From: Moritella sp. F3
GTDB taxonomy: Bacteria; Pseudomonadota; Gammaproteobacteria; Enterobacterales; Moritellaceae
Direction of reading: 5' to 3'
Assembly (NCBI RefSeq): GCF_015082335.1
Contig: NZ_BLRL01000006.1
Location: 1 to 64,000 of the forward strand
Length of the DNA stretch: 64,000 nucleotides
The position numbers and the translations under genes were made by a program. This document shows, in pieces, positions 51,185 through 60,883 of this stretch (positions are counted from its first letter, which is position 1; the number at the start of each line of letters is the position of its first letter). The notes beneath the pieces are model-generated. The model had not been told where the DNA came from. It ran no database searches and worked only from the letters and a program-made list of their open reading frames with translations.

Positions 51185-51775
51185 ATGAAAACAGTATTTT
51201 CACTTACATATTTCGAATGTCCAAAATCAGTAATGAACTTAAATGATCAAATTATTGGGCCTCAATTGTTTATTAATAAAGATAATGCAATAGGACGGCT
51301 CTATGATTACGTTAAAGCGCGTTTAACTAACGGTCTTGATGACGTTATGAAGCTGTATATCGAAGAGCGTAACTGGGATGATTCAGTTTCTGATGCATAC
51401 GTATTTATTGAAAATTCTAACACTCAAGAAATGCTAGCATTATCAGAGTATTTCTTTGATTTTATGAAATGTGACGATACGCATGTAGGCTTTAAGATAA
51501 CTGAATTGCCAGTAACTTCTTTTGAAGAACAGCTCTACAGTTCTAATGCTATTGAAATTAACGGTCACTTCAGTCGTCACTACCATCTTGCATCACCTGA
51601 TGAACTACTAAATAACGATTATGGTACTTTGCTAGATGTTAAATGTGTAGATAACTCTTTTCGAGAATTTCAATATGAATTTTCTTTCGAAAATGTGAAA
51701 GATGCCACGTATGACTCGCGTCGTAAACTGTGGGTCGTAAAAGGGCTAGACGTTAAATTGTTCTGCTATTCATAA
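51185..51775 (+). CDS. Unknown 196-aa acidic protein
   Basis: ATG 51185 follows AAAAGG; upstream in-frame codons run through the leader and are not used. Soluble and acidic, with 'GHFSRHYHLASPDELLNNDYG' region near residue 118. First gene after leader L4. No family recognised. Confidence 0.72.
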   Translation: MKTVFSLTYFECPKSVMNLNDQIIGPQLFINKDNAIGRLYDYVKARLTNGLDDVMKLYIEERNWDDSVSDAYVFIENSNTQEMLALSEYFFDFMKCDDTHVGFKITELPVTSFEEQLYSSNAIEINGHFSRHYHLASPDELLNNDYGTLLDVKCVDNSFREFQYEFSFENVKDATYDSRRKLWVVKGLDVKLFCYS

Positions 51776-51945
51776 ACATCAATTTCAATTATCACTGTGG
51801 CACACCTTGTTTAGCCTTGTCACACTGGCGTCACTCGTGTGTCGCTTGTGTTGCTTGAGTGACAACCGAGTGTCGCGACTACATTACTTTGTGGTGTGGT
51901 ACCAACTTCCAACTTGCCATTAGGCCATCCAAAATAGGTAATAAT

Positions 51946-52566
51946 ATGGATTTACGAACTTTAAATGCATACACGTTATATGGTGTTTACACTGATACAG
52001 ACACGCTCGAAAGAATGAGCGAAAGTATTCAATTCCCAAAGGCTGTATATGATCTAGAAATGTCAGAACATGGTGTCATCGCAGATAACACAGATGAAAC
52101 TTGGAATGGTTCTGCTCGACCTTTCTTTGCTCAAGGACAACTTGATTCATTGGCTGTAATGTTGAACCAAATTGATGAAGTTGAAGCAAAGGTCGAAGAT
52201 TTTAAAATTACGATCTACAACGATGCTTCAGGGGAACATGAAGTTATTTCATCTTGTGAAGGAAAATATGAACTGTCGGGCTGGAGTCTTTTTAAGTTCG
52301 ATAAAGCGGACATATGGAATCGTATCCAGTTTTATAATTGGGAAATTAGTGACGTGGCGAATCTCATTATTTGGCTTGAGGCTAACGATGCTGGTGACTA
52401 CGAATCTTATAACGACCGCGAGTTTTCACAGGAATCAGATGAGTTGAGACGACTTGCATATATGGCAATTAAATCAATTAGGCATACATTCAACGTGGTA
52501 ACTTTACACGGTCTCATTGAGAAGCATGAAATATTGAAATCATTGGTAGATGATTTCAAAAATTAA
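51946..52566 (+). CDS. Unknown 206-aa acidic protein, antirestriction-like composition
   Basis: ATG 51946 follows AATAGG after a hairpin-rich 170-bp gap. Very acidic. The repeated short aromatic/acidic blocks and 'LNAYTLYGVYTDTDTLERM' are a little like ArdA-type DNA-mimic proteins, but this is only an impression. Its stop lies in an 8-bp tandem repeat. Confidence 0.65.
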   Translation: MDLRTLNAYTLYGVYTDTDTLERMSESIQFPKAVYDLEMSEHGVIADNTDETWNGSARPFFAQGQLDSLAVMLNQIDEVEAKVEDFKITIYNDASGEHEVISSCEGKYELSGWSLFKFDKADIWNRIQFYNWEISDVANLIIWLEANDAGDYESYNDREFSQESDELRRLAYMAIKSIRHTFNVVTLHGLIEKHEILKSLVDDFKN

Positions 52567-52608
52567 CAAATTAACAAATTAACAAATTAACAAATTAACA
52601 AATTAACA
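52561..52608 (+). repeat. 8-bp tandem repeat at the end of the 206-aa gene
   Basis: AATTAACA is repeated six times. The first copy supplies the stop codon TAA. Every copy keeps TAA in a frame that shifts by 8, so readthrough would hit stops in all frames. A CGCC...GGCG hairpin follows. Confidence 0.9.
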
Positions 52609-52717
52609 GTCGCCTCAATTGGGGCGCTGTCATTACTGCAGATTTTCATAAGCATGCTTGAACTTCGCTCTCACTAGGAGAACCAATAGTGGCGTAAGAT
52701 TCTTAATGAGATGAAGC

Positions 52718-53005
52718 TTGTTACATAACAGGTTTTAACATAGACTAAGTGAATACGCGCTAGGCTCAGCCGTTGAAAAGCCTCACTTCAAACACCACTC
52801 ATATTGAGAATCACCACATCTTGTTGCTTGTCACCAACTCCATATCTGAAAATTGTTATGCCATATTTCCGCACCTGAATTAAATTCGGCATACCTGTTT
52901 TGTGATTTTAATCACCAAGCGTCGGCTCCAGGCAACCTACCGACACATGCATTTGCATGGCCTTATAACCAAACCGCCTTTATAGGCATCCAAAGGACAA
53001 TTACC
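52718..53005 (+). promoter_or_regulatory. Leader L5: promoter plus two RNA pseudoknots
   Basis: TTGTTA (52718) - 17 nt - TAGACT (52741). The distal one has AGGCT (52762-52766) pairing to AGCCT (52779-52783). Hairpins ATGCC/GGCAT (52858-52862, 52888-52892) and GTGAT/ATCAC (52902-52906, 52911-52915) follow. The proximal one has stem GTCGG/CCGAC (52921-52925, 52940-52944), loop AGGC pairing to GCCT, and inner hairpin CATGC/GCATG (52946-52950, 52955-52959). GTCGG/CCGAC versus GTCAG/CTGAC in L4 is a compensated change. Confidence 0.75.
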
Positions 53006-53737
53006 ATGACTAACAATACAAATCTTGCAAAATTGATAGCATCAGGAAACAGGGCTTTTCGTAAAGCTAACAACATTTCTAGTGGAGACGATTTTTTTGA
53101 CGCGACAGTTAAACTGCCTACCTACAATGATCGTGTACTTGATGTTATGTTTACTTTTGATTCTGATAATAAAGAAATCCCAATTATCATTGTTTCATAT
53201 AAGAGTAGCGAAGAAGTTGTAGATTATGAAAAATCGGAAGTGATTAAAGTGACTGGTATTTTTGGTGTTAGTCAATGTCAACAGTCACTTGAAAATGCAA
53301 TACAGGAGTTGGAGTGTGGCGGTGTTGAGTCACCTAAAACCTTTTATGCATTTTTTCATTTCATTGGGTATGTTAACGAGTTTATGGCTCAGCATACTGT
53401 ACTGGGCTTTAAGAGTGCAGCACACCAATTCAATCGTAAATGGCGAACTAATCAAATGAACGATGTGTTTGATAATTTCGACGGTGCATCGAGTGATAAA
53501 ATGGGACTAACATGGTTACGTGATTTCGACTCAAGCTTGAGCAAAAATTTAGCTGGCGCTAAGTGTGATGAATCTTTAGATCTGCTAATCCACCTTCAAG
53601 ATGATTTTTTGGGTAATTTGACAGGTTCAAATAAGCCCTATGAAAATTCAACGCCGCCGTTGCTTCAACGACTTGTTGAGGTGCACGGTAAAGATAAAAC
53701 GGCCTCTATACTTACGAACCTGATTCTTAAACTATAA
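53006..53737 (+). CDS. Unknown 243-aa protein
   Basis: ATG 53006 follows AAAGGA at the end of leader L5; the longer in-frame reading from 52853 runs through the leader RNA. Soluble, mixed alpha/beta. No family recognised. A TTGCC...GGCAA hairpin follows the stop. Confidence 0.72.
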   Translation: MTNNTNLAKLIASGNRAFRKANNISSGDDFFDATVKLPTYNDRVLDVMFTFDSDNKEIPIIIVSYKSSEEVVDYEKSEVIKVTGIFGVSQCQQSLENAIQELECGGVESPKTFYAFFHFIGYVNEFMAQHTVLGFKSAAHQFNRKWRTNQMNDVFDNFDGASSDKMGLTWLRDFDSSLSKNLAGAKCDESLDLLIHLQDDFLGNLTGSNKPYENSTPPLLQRLVEVHGKDKTASILTNLILKL

Positions 53738-53843
53738 ATGCCAACTGAGTAGTTAACTGTTGCCTCCTTTTTTGGGGGCAATACTTACCTTTTGAACCCA
53801 TTAATTGAGTCTGTTTTTTAAACCTAAGATAGATATATTCAAA

Positions 53844-54118
53844 TAAAATAATTAGTACCGGCTAAAGCTGTTAAACGGATACCTCAAATACCTTTCAATG
53901 GTCTCATTCTGTACTGCCATGGATTCGTGACGTCGTCACACTTAAATTAATTATCTTAAACTGGTATGCCATATTTACGGCTATAAAGTAGATTCGGCAT
54001 TCCTGTTCATTGTGATTTTAATCACTGAGCGTCGACCAGGCTAATCAACGACACATGCATCAGCATCGCCTCACTTCCAAACCGTCTTTATAACAAGACA
54101 TTATTCAAAAGGTACTTT
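53844..54118 (+). promoter_or_regulatory. Leader L6: diverged member of the leader family
   Basis: The -10 is TAAAAT (53844-53849) with a poor -35. The distal pseudoknot is degenerate: the CGGCT/AGCTG stem remains but the AGGC loop is lost. A palindrome GTGACGTCGTCAC is at 53927-53939. Hairpins ATGCC/GGCAT (53966-53970, 53996-54000) and GTGAT/ATCAC (54012-54016, 54021-54025) are kept. The proximal pseudoknot is intact: stem GTCG/CGAC (54031-54034, 54049-54052), loop AGGC pairing to GCCT, and inner hairpin ATGC/GCAT. Confidence 0.68.
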
Positions 54119-54376
54119 ATGACAACTTCCATCACGGAACAGCTAAAACCAAAGTTAATCTCCGCTGAAAATTTCAGTGCGATTAAAGTCAATATTCTTG
54201 TTGAGAAAACTCCTACTGAAGATACTTACTTAAGGGGTTGGGCAATTAGGGATAAACGAAATAATAAGCTCATCAGCATGCAGGATGAGTATTTTTATTG
54301 TTTGGCTAAACAGCAAAGCGCTCTTATGGCGATTAAAGATGGTCTTTATGAAGGTTTTACTCATTTCGATGGATAG
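54119..54376 (+). CDS. Unknown 85-aa protein
   Basis: Soluble small protein, ATG 54119 after AAAAGG, first gene of a five-gene run behind leader L6. No family recognised. Confidence 0.68.
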   Translation: MTTSITEQLKPKLISAENFSAIKVNILVEKTPTEDTYLRGWAIRDKRNNKLISMQDEYFYCLAKQQSALMAIKDGLYEGFTHFDG

Positions 54377-54450
54377 AAATTACTAACCTTCCATGCACTT
54401 GCATGACCAACTAACAAACCACCTATTAGGTTAACTTAAAGGACTAATTT

Positions 54451-54879
54451 ATGGACCTATTGAGCATGAACAAAAGTGATAATAAGCACTCGTTATTTTG
54501 TGATGTATTTTTTTCACTTGATATAGAGTTTGATCGCAATATAGAACAAGAAGACATCGGCCTTAGCACTGTCACGATCGAGCATCCTGATAATCGAAAC
54601 TATGTGTTAGATGTTTCTCAAACATATCGTGAAGGTAATCGCCTACGCGCAACGTTTGACAACATTGATGAGCAAATGGGTGAATATCGAAAGGCATTAG
54701 GTCTTAACCCGTGTAAAGATTTAACGGTTGATGACCTACATGATCACAACGTGACTTCAACGATGTTCATGTCCTTGGGATCGGATGTTGAATTTGTGAA
54801 AGCAAAACTTCATTACTCCGATTGCGGTGGGCAATACCAAATTAACACTCAAGTTAGGGTCAAATCTGAACCACTATAA
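54451..54879 (+). CDS. Unknown 142-aa acidic protein
   Basis: Soluble, acidic. AAAGGA precedes the ATG. The gap upstream holds a hairpin ATGC/GCAT and CCAACTAACAAACC, a shortened form of the leader ending. No family recognised. Confidence 0.68.
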   Translation: MDLLSMNKSDNKHSLFCDVFFSLDIEFDRNIEQEDIGLSTVTIEHPDNRNYVLDVSQTYREGNRLRATFDNIDEQMGEYRKALGLNPCKDLTVDDLHDHNVTSTMFMSLGSDVEFVKAKLHYSDCGGQYQINTQVRVKSEPL

Positions 54880-54965
54880 ATCCATCAAGTGAAGACTAAG
54901 TAATATTTTAACTTCACTTAATTCAAAACCGCCATTTTGACATCATTCAAAGGGACATTTCCACT

Positions 54966-55256
54966 ATGGAACAAACAACAACTATTACTGTTCACGGTAC
55001 CGCTAAACATGACGAAATCAAAATCATCGAGATACCAGCAACTTTAAGACTTGAAGTGCCGAGTTGTACTTCTGATGAAGACATCATTAAATTGGTCCAA
55101 GGCTGTGCGTCAAGCACAGAGGGTACTATCACTGGCTCAAAAAGCGAAGTGATTACCAATGTTCGAATGTTTGAACCGGAACAGCTTGCTAAGTTAATCA
55201 AGCATTCTGATGTTTGGGTTTTCGACCTTGGCAATATTAAACTGGAAACTGCTTAA
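54966..55256 (+). CDS. Unknown 96-aa protein
   Basis: Soluble small protein, ATG 54966 after AAAGGGA. The gap upstream has an AAGTGAAG/CTTCACTT hairpin. No family recognised. Confidence 0.68.
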   Translation: MEQTTTITVHGTAKHDEIKIIEIPATLRLEVPSCTSDEDIIKLVQGCASSTEGTITGSKSEVITNVRMFEPEQLAKLIKHSDVWVFDLGNIKLETA

Positions 55257-55393
55257 GTCGCTCAACTTAATAACTTCTACGGCTACATATGAACCGTAGA
55301 AGTTACTTTACTATTAAATCACCCAACGGTATTCAACCGAAGTTCGCCTTACAGCGACGGGTATCAAGTCAATCCTTTAGAGGAATTCAAATT

Positions 55394-55942
55394 ATGATAA
55401 ATTCAATCGAAGAACTGAAACACAACGGCAAAATCAAATCAGATATCTTGACAGCTTTAATTAACATGTTGGTTAAAAAGGCTTTGTTAAAGCTTATGGA
55501 TCCAATACATGAAGCACTATGTGCTGAAGCAATGGTTAAATTCAAGCCGGTCTACATTTTAGATGGTTCTGGTACTAGTCAAGATAAAGGAACGGCAATG
55601 ACCAATTTTGACCACCTTTATTTGGCGTCAGATGAAATTGCCGGAAAAATATTTGATTGGCATAAATCAGAGTTAGTAAAAAAAGACTTTGAAGCAGAAG
55701 AACCTTTTTGCCCTTACTTGGTAGCAAAGAATGCATTGTTCAACTGTGAATCCATGTTGATTGATGTAATGGCTGAGTATACAAGTGTTCGCAGCTCAAG
55801 CCCGAGTATGACACTAGAACTGCGTGCTAAGTGGCTGAATAGAATCGTAGTGCTATTGATTTCTCTTGCCGAAGATACTGGCACTGAACTTAATATATTT
55901 AAACACCCACAAGATGCAAAGGCATTCCTTGCTTCAATGTGA
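55394..55942 (+). CDS. Unknown 182-aa protein
   Basis: ATG 55394 is chosen because AGAGGAAT lies just upstream; the in-frame extension to 55289 has no ribosome-binding site. Helical and soluble. No family recognised. Confidence 0.68.
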   Translation: MINSIEELKHNGKIKSDILTALINMLVKKALLKLMDPIHEALCAEAMVKFKPVYILDGSGTSQDKGTAMTNFDHLYLASDEIAGKIFDWHKSELVKKDFEAEEPFCPYLVAKNALFNCESMLIDVMAEYTSVRSSSPSMTLELRAKWLNRIVVLLISLAEDTGTELNIFKHPQDAKAFLASM

Positions 55943-55981
55943 TTTCAACCCGCCAATTTTGGCAACTAATAAGGCAATCCA

Positions 55982-56542
55982 ATGGAAAACGTAAATATTT
56001 TAGACCTATACGGCAATAAAATCACTGTAACCGACATCGAAGCAGCCATTAAACAGGCTAAAGGCGGTTCTGGTATCGACGAAATAAGTCAAAGACCTTT
56101 TAAACTTGTAAATGGTATTTCACGAGAGATAGAGGACCGTGAAGATGAGTATTCAACAGTCGGTGAATATTGGTCCGATGCACTAGTCAAACTTATCAAT
56201 CTAAAAACTGGTATCAAAACAACTTGCGTCTTAACCTGCAATAAACACGGTTTTAATGACTATGACATTTTAGAGCACGAAACAATTCGCCGAGCTTGCG
56301 TTCCTCATGGGATCAAAAAAGGCGAAACGTTCAATGTCTATTACGATGAAAGTAGTAAATCAGGTGTCATTTGGGGTGGTGAACTTATTGAGTCACTTCA
56401 TGATGCAACTTTAGTTTTTAATGGCTATGGCGTTCGTTACAATGCTTTGTATAACGAGTTTCAAGTTACTCATGATGAGGTCGGTCGATGTGAAGAGTTT
56501 TCCGAACTTAGTGAGGCTATTGAGTACTGTAAAAAAGGTTAA
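55982..56542 (+). CDS. Unknown 186-aa protein
   Basis: ATG 55982 after AAGGCAA. Begins with a short beta region and 'DIEAAIKQAKGGSGIDEISQ'. Soluble. Last gene of the run behind leader L6. No family recognised. Confidence 0.68.
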   Translation: MENVNILDLYGNKITVTDIEAAIKQAKGGSGIDEISQRPFKLVNGISREIEDREDEYSTVGEYWSDALVKLINLKTGIKTTCVLTCNKHGFNDYDILEHETIRRACVPHGIKKGETFNVYYDESSKSGVIWGGELIESLHDATLVFNGYGVRYNALYNEFQVTHDEVGRCEEFSELSEAIEYCKKG

Positions 56543-56759
56543 TTATAAATAACCAATGCTTTAAATAGGTTCCCGTGTTGGGGGCCTGTTTAATGCTTCT
56601 TTTTCTTCTAGTTATCATGTTCGTGTCACTCTCTCCCCTTTGCAAACAATTTACTTCCAATTGACGATCCAGTCTAACCAAACCCAATAGTGGTAGTCTT
56701 GTTACGCTGGATTTATTTTTATAAAAGTTGTCTATTTATTCTTTCGATTAAAAGTGTAT

Positions 56760-56800
56760 AAGTCTTTTCAATGCGCTACCATTTATATCGTACCAAGTAC
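56760..56800 (+). promoter_or_regulatory. Third, diverged copy of the GTACTAAGTAC element
   Basis: AATGCGCTACCAT and then GTACCAAGTAC, matching the two closer copies at 61796 and 63049. No terminator hairpin accompanies this copy. The rest of 56543-56866 shows no gene that I can support; a 61-codon ORF there lacks a ribosome-binding site. Confidence 0.45.
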
Positions 56801-56866
56801 GGCGTTGTTGTATTTGATACAAACAAATAATAATTGGAGCATCAGTAAACAACCGAACTCACATCG

Positions 56867-56909
56867 ATATTCAGCCAAACCACATTTTAGTTATTCAGTT
56901 ATATATAAT
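56867..56909 (+). promoter_or_regulatory. Activator-box promoter before the 496-aa gene
   Basis: ATATTCAGCC (56867-56876), CACATT at the -35 position (56881-56886) and TATAAT as -10 (56904-56909), with the invariant 27-nt gap. A 160-bp leader follows. Confidence 0.68.
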
Positions 56910-57072
56910 CAATCTATTGATAAAATACTGGGTGGTTAGACATCCTCTCGGCGCTGCATTATGCCCAAGCAAATCTGAATCAAACCAATTACTTTCTTTT
57001 ACGAAGCTTGACCGATGAACAGCTTTGTATGGAAGCAGCAGACATACGTACAGGTCAAGTGGAGTTATTATT

Positions 57073-58563
57073 ATGAAGCGTATTACCGTTTCCACAGCGC
57101 ACTTTGAGCAAGCAAAAAAGCAAGCTTATGTTGTTCGAGAACAGCTTTCTGAACATTTATCTTTGGGCTTTGATGAACTGAAGAAAACAGAGTTCTTATC
57201 TTTATGGGTTTCGGCGATAGGTTATCGAGATTGGGGCGAATTTCAGTCAATTACCAATCACGCCAATGTCCAATGCACAAATACTTTAATCATCACACCT
57301 ATATCTATGCCGGTACTGGTCGATTTTTTCTCACGCTTTGCAAGATTATCATCCGAATCAGTGATCGAGTACGCTCTGCTAAAGGCGTGCACTGCAGAAG
57401 AGTTGAAATTGTTTGACGTTAGTCCTGCGGATTTTACTGAATCAGACACAATCACACTCGCGCTAATGCCTAATGGTCACATCAAGCGTTTAACTGATAA
57501 GTTATGGTGGCGACATAATGGGTATTCTCTCAATGTAGATCGGTTAAAGACGGATGTCCTTGCGGAAACTAAGAGGGAACGTAAGGTTGATGAGCTAACT
57601 AAATTACAGGCAATGGAAAGCTACGCAGATTTTTATCCAAATTCAGGCACGAAATTTGAAACAATACTTAACCAGGCAATTGATTCAAACTACTTAAGGC
57701 GTTATAGATGCCTTACGAATGATGAAGATGTGGTTGAACTTACTGATTATGCTCGAAGCTGTTATTTCATAGAGAAGACGCGTGACGGGAGTCCTGAGTA
57801 CATAAAGTGGATGAGTGCCATATTCAAAGTAATAGACACATTAAAAGTTCGTAATTTACCATTAAGTAATTTTGCGGACTCATTTCATGAGGGCGTCTCA
57901 TCTGATGATTTCATTAAAGACATAGTTAATCATCCCCATCACGCAGTTGAAAGAACTAATGATACCCGTCTCCGTATTGAACAAGACACAGGTACGTCCT
58001 TGGAGAGCAACAGTACTTTTCTATGCCTCAACCCGCGCTTTTTTATGCCTGCATCATGGCAACCTTTCAAGCTAAAAAATGCTCAACTGGAACTTCGCCT
58101 TGAGCAGGACGGCGCCAATATTGAATTGCCAAAAGACATTGTACTAGGTAAACCGTATCCAAATCAGCGTTATATCGTTGCAGGACCGGCTAAAAGCCGA
58201 GGGTTTTTTATTACATTATCGAGTAGGGCACCATTAACGCTTCACCTAAAATGGCACTTTGATATCGACGGTGGTTTTGACGTAAACCATACTATTAGAA
58301 TTGAACTTAAAGACTTCTGTGCAAACAACATATTTTCAATGCAAAGTTCTATGTTCAAATTTCACGAAAGTTGTTCACCATCAAGTTTTATGACGGCTAG
58401 AACCATTGTACCTAAGATGCCGGAAGATACGAGCATGCTCTACAAAGACCATTATCGATTTAGGTTTAATCACTTGGAAGTTAACCACCAAAAACGCCAT
58501 ATGGCTATCTCAGAGTCGGTCACATTAAATGCATTAAATGTGCATGATTTTCATAACTGGTAA
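57073..58563 (+). CDS. Unknown 496-aa protein
   Basis: ATG 57073 follows GGAG. A long soluble protein with a helical N-terminal half and a beta-rich C-terminal half; no Walker, nuclease or other motif was seen. It is the first gene after an ATTCAGCC-box promoter, so it may belong to the transfer regulon. A perfect hairpin (GTCCACCAGC/GCTGGTGGAC, 58573-58592) follows. Confidence 0.72.
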   Translation: MKRITVSTAHFEQAKKQAYVVREQLSEHLSLGFDELKKTEFLSLWVSAIGYRDWGEFQSITNHANVQCTNTLIITPISMPVLVDFFSRFARLSSESVIEYALLKACTAEELKLFDVSPADFTESDTITLALMPNGHIKRLTDKLWWRHNGYSLNVDRLKTDVLAETKRERKVDELTKLQAMESYADFYPNSGTKFETILNQAIDSNYLRRYRCLTNDEDVVELTDYARSCYFIEKTRDGSPEYIKWMSAIFKVIDTLKVRNLPLSNFADSFHEGVSSDDFIKDIVNHPHHAVERTNDTRLRIEQDTGTSLESNSTFLCLNPRFFMPASWQPFKLKNAQLELRLEQDGANIELPKDIVLGKPYPNQRYIVAGPAKSRGFFITLSSRAPLTLHLKWHFDIDGGFDVNHTIRIELKDFCANNIFSMQSSMFKFHESCSPSSFMTARTIVPKMPEDTSMLYKDHYRFRFNHLEVNHQKRHMAISESVTLNALNVHDFHNW

Positions 58564-58621
58564 TTATTGAATGTCCACCAGCGCTGGTGGACAAATACCT
58601 TTGTCACGTTGAGAGCTAATC

Positions 58622-58876
58622 ATGAAGTTGAATGTTGATTTATCGGAACTGCATATAGCAGCAGCAAAAATGCAAGGCTTGGATGCGTTGTTAACAGAAT
58701 TACGAAATCAAAAGCTATGTTTCTCTAAGGGGTTGGAAATAGCCTCAAAGTACGTTGAAATAAATGGTGGCGAAGTCACTGTTATTGCAGAGGGCACGTT
58801 ATTGAAATTACTTTGTGATGAAGTGACTTGCTTCCAGCCTTATGAAGACATTAATCTTTTTTACTTCGAAATCTAA
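58622..58876 (+). CDS. Unknown 84-aa protein
   Basis: Small soluble protein, ATG 58622, GAGAG upstream. It precedes the nuclease-like gene by 20 bp. No family recognised. Confidence 0.62.
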   Translation: MKLNVDLSELHIAAAKMQGLDALLTELRNQKLCFSKGLEIASKYVEINGGEVTVIAEGTLLKLLCDEVTCFQPYEDINLFYFEI

Positions 58877-58896
58877 CGTTATTCTGGAGTTGGTAT

Positions 58897-59376
58897 ATGC
58901 CAAGTGTTCAGCATGAAAAACTAAGTGAATTGGCAGCTAAGTGGGCAAAAAAACAAGGGTTTCCGATCATCGCGACTAACCTTGGTGCTTCGGGTTGTCG
59001 TGAAAAAGTAGACCTAATTGCATTTCGTTCAAATTGCACCTTGATGATTGAGTCGAAGGTGAGCAGGGCAGATTTTAGGGTTGATGCTAAAAAGCCTGAA
59101 AGACAAACTGGTGGTGTTGGAACTTATCGTTTTTATATTACACCGGTAAATATGGTTTCCATTTCAGAGATCCCTGATGGTTGGGGTTTACTTTACGTAG
59201 AAGGTAAGAAAGTCATTGAGATGGTCAAGCCAAGAGGAAACATGTGGCCTCCTTTTAACACTGGTTACACCTCAGAGTGGGACGAATTCAAACATGTCGT
59301 TAATCAAGATGCAGAGAGGGCATTACTATTTTCGATAACGAGACGGTTAGCTCAAAACAAGCCAATTTTAAACTAA
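58897..59376 (+). CDS. PD-(D/E)XK nuclease-like protein
   Basis: A 159-aa protein of a type common on phages and plasmids. 'GCREKVDLIAF' gives the Asp and 'LMIESKVSRADF' gives the ExK of a PD-(D/E)XK core; 'GVGTYRFYITP' and 'PDGWGLLYV' complete the family pattern. It may be a restriction- or repair-type DNase. GGAG precedes the ATG. Confidence 0.72.
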   Translation: MPSVQHEKLSELAAKWAKKQGFPIIATNLGASGCREKVDLIAFRSNCTLMIESKVSRADFRVDAKKPERQTGGVGTYRFYITPVNMVSISEIPDGWGLLYVEGKKVIEMVKPRGNMWPPFNTGYTSEWDEFKHVVNQDAERALLFSITRRLAQNKPILN

Positions 59377-59399
59377 TGAAATATGAGGAATACTGAAGC

Positions 59400-59738
59400 A
59401 TGACAATCAAACCAATTGAAGTTGTTCGTGACATCAAGGGGATGTTCTCTCATCCTGATTTTCCAGCCTGGGATGATAATGCAGAACTTAAAGAAATGAA
59501 TGATTGGTTTAGCATGAATAATGGGTCTTGGTATATTGATTCATTTGAAAGCAATGGCCCCGAAGACATGGTTGAGAGTTGGTTTGATAATGGTGACTCT
59601 GATTGTACTAACTGGCAACCTATCTGTGATAAGCCTGGGGCATTCCTTTTGTCAATCCACGACACAGAGGAAGGGCCGGTAGGATTGTTCTTTATCCCTA
59701 ACCTCACGGCCGATGAGGTAATTATTCATGGTGATTAA
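59400..59738 (+). CDS. Unknown 112-aa acidic protein
   Basis: Strongly acidic and Trp-rich, soluble; GAGGAA precedes the ATG. It overlaps the next gene by 11 bp. Its charge resembles DNA-mimic proteins, but no family is recognised. Confidence 0.65.
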   Translation: MTIKPIEVVRDIKGMFSHPDFPAWDDNAELKEMNDWFSMNNGSWYIDSFESNGPEDMVESWFDNGDSDCTNWQPICDKPGAFLLSIHDTEEGPVGLFFIPNLTADEVIIHGD

Positions 59739-60258
59739 TCACTTCATAAAGACATTGCGGATGCATGGCTTTGGCCTTGTTTCATGGGGTTATGATAGAC
59801 AAAGACTCTTGACCGCAGATACCAATAAACAAATGGTTAAGTCTCTAGTTAGCTTGAATCAATTCAGTGAGGAAGATGCTGGTGGTATAGCCGATGCACT
59901 TGTTAGGTATTCATATGCCTTAGATTCTGACATGTTTACATATTATGAAGGCCTTGGGTCAGGTCATTGTGTAGAGCAATTTATTGGCCAGCCCCTCATC
60001 GATAACCATATTAATCACAACCTAGTTGAAAAGGTAAATAAGTTGGTTGAAAACGACTTTGACATTCCACTCGAATTTTTACCTCGAGAAACCGTTATTG
60101 CTAAATGTGAGGAAAAGATTGATAAGTTAATCTCTGTTGAGAAGCAACTCAATGAATTACGAACCATTCAGGCGAGCTGGAAAGGTAAAGTACTTGCGTT
60201 ACTTGGCATTGAATTACCTATTGTTGAGCAGACATCTAAGGTGAAAGTAATTGATTAG
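59728..60258 (+). CDS. Unknown 176-aa protein
   Basis: Starts inside the preceding gene (ATG 59728 or GTG 59731). Soluble, with a helical, coiled-coil-like C-terminal half. No family recognised. Confidence 0.65.
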   Translation: MVINHFIKTLRMHGFGLVSWGYDRQRLLTADTNKQMVKSLVSLNQFSEEDAGGIADALVRYSYALDSDMFTYYEGLGSGHCVEQFIGQPLIDNHINHNLVEKVNKLVENDFDIPLEFLPRETVIAKCEEKIDKLISVEKQLNELRTIQASWKGKVLALLGIELPIVEQTSKVKVID

Positions 60259-60309
60259 TTCTGTTGCAAGAGTTAAAAAAAAGTATAAAGACAAGGGTTA
60301 GGAGAATAA

Positions 60310-60648
60310 ATGGGTTATATGAGAACGTATGGTGACGCTAGTAATGCGCCAGAATACAGTAGTAATTCTATCGGCACTCCAAGTTGGTCAGGGAAGCATG
60401 AAAGTGAATTTACTGATCAACTACAAAGTGAATTACAAAACTTCATAGTCTGCGAAGCAAAGTTGCAAGGCCACAACGATAGTGTTCAAGACCGTGTTGG
60501 GGAAAATGATAAATTTTTCGATAATAATTTTTTATCTGGTTGGCCTCAGTTGCTTTGGGACGAATGCTATCAGCTTGGTATCTCCGAGCAACAAAACCCA
60601 CAAGAAATGCCTGATTACGATGAGCTTTGGCCCCCAATGCCAATATAG
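60310..60648 (+). CDS. Unknown 112-aa protein
   Basis: TTAGGAG precedes ATG 60310. Hydrophilic, ends in Pro-rich 'DELWPPMPI'. It is followed closely by a 43-aa membrane peptide gene. No family recognised. Confidence 0.65.
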   Translation: MGYMRTYGDASNAPEYSSNSIGTPSWSGKHESEFTDQLQSELQNFIVCEAKLQGHNDSVQDRVGENDKFFDNNFLSGWPQLLWDECYQLGISEQQNPQEMPDYDELWPPMPI

Positions 60649-60660
60649 GAAAATATATAA

Positions 60661-60792
60661 ATGCATAATGAATTAAAACTAATATTCGCTATCATAATCG
60701 GTATTTCAATATTGAGTTATGATCGTATTGACGATATGCAGGAGTCATACAAAAAGCGGCAAGAGTCTAGCGAACAGTCCACCAAAAGGTAA
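60661..60792 (+). CDS. 43-aa membrane microprotein
   Basis: ATG 60661 follows AGGAAAA, 12 bp after the previous stop. One hydrophobic segment (about residues 6-19) is followed by a charged tail ending EQSTKR. A similar peptide sequence (ESYKN...EQSTS) lies 240 bp downstream. Confidence 0.5.
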   Translation: MHNELKLIFAIIIGISILSYDRIDDMQESYKKRQESSEQSTKR

Positions 60793-60883
60793 GGCGCACC
60801 CTAATAATCGTGCAATAAAGTGTTTGTTAGCTGCATTTCACGCAATGATTAACTTTATAGGTAAGTAGTAGGAGTTATATAAG

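Noticed and set aside
52853..53005. Longer N-termini for the genes at 53006, 51185, 51946, 26561 and 25567
   Set aside because: The in-frame extensions run through the structured leaders, have no ribosome-binding site and would be poorly conserved between paralogous leaders. The ATG after AAGG-type sites was used instead.
17883..55000. Single-stranded-DNA (Frpo-like) promoters as the explanation for the leaders
   Set aside because: Attractive for leading-region genes, but each leader follows an ordinary double-stranded sigma70-type promoter and copies lie on both strands. Kept only as an alternative.
56754..56939. 61-codon plus-strand ORF
   Set aside because: It overlaps the regulatory element and the promoter, and it has no ribosome-binding site or protein-like pattern.
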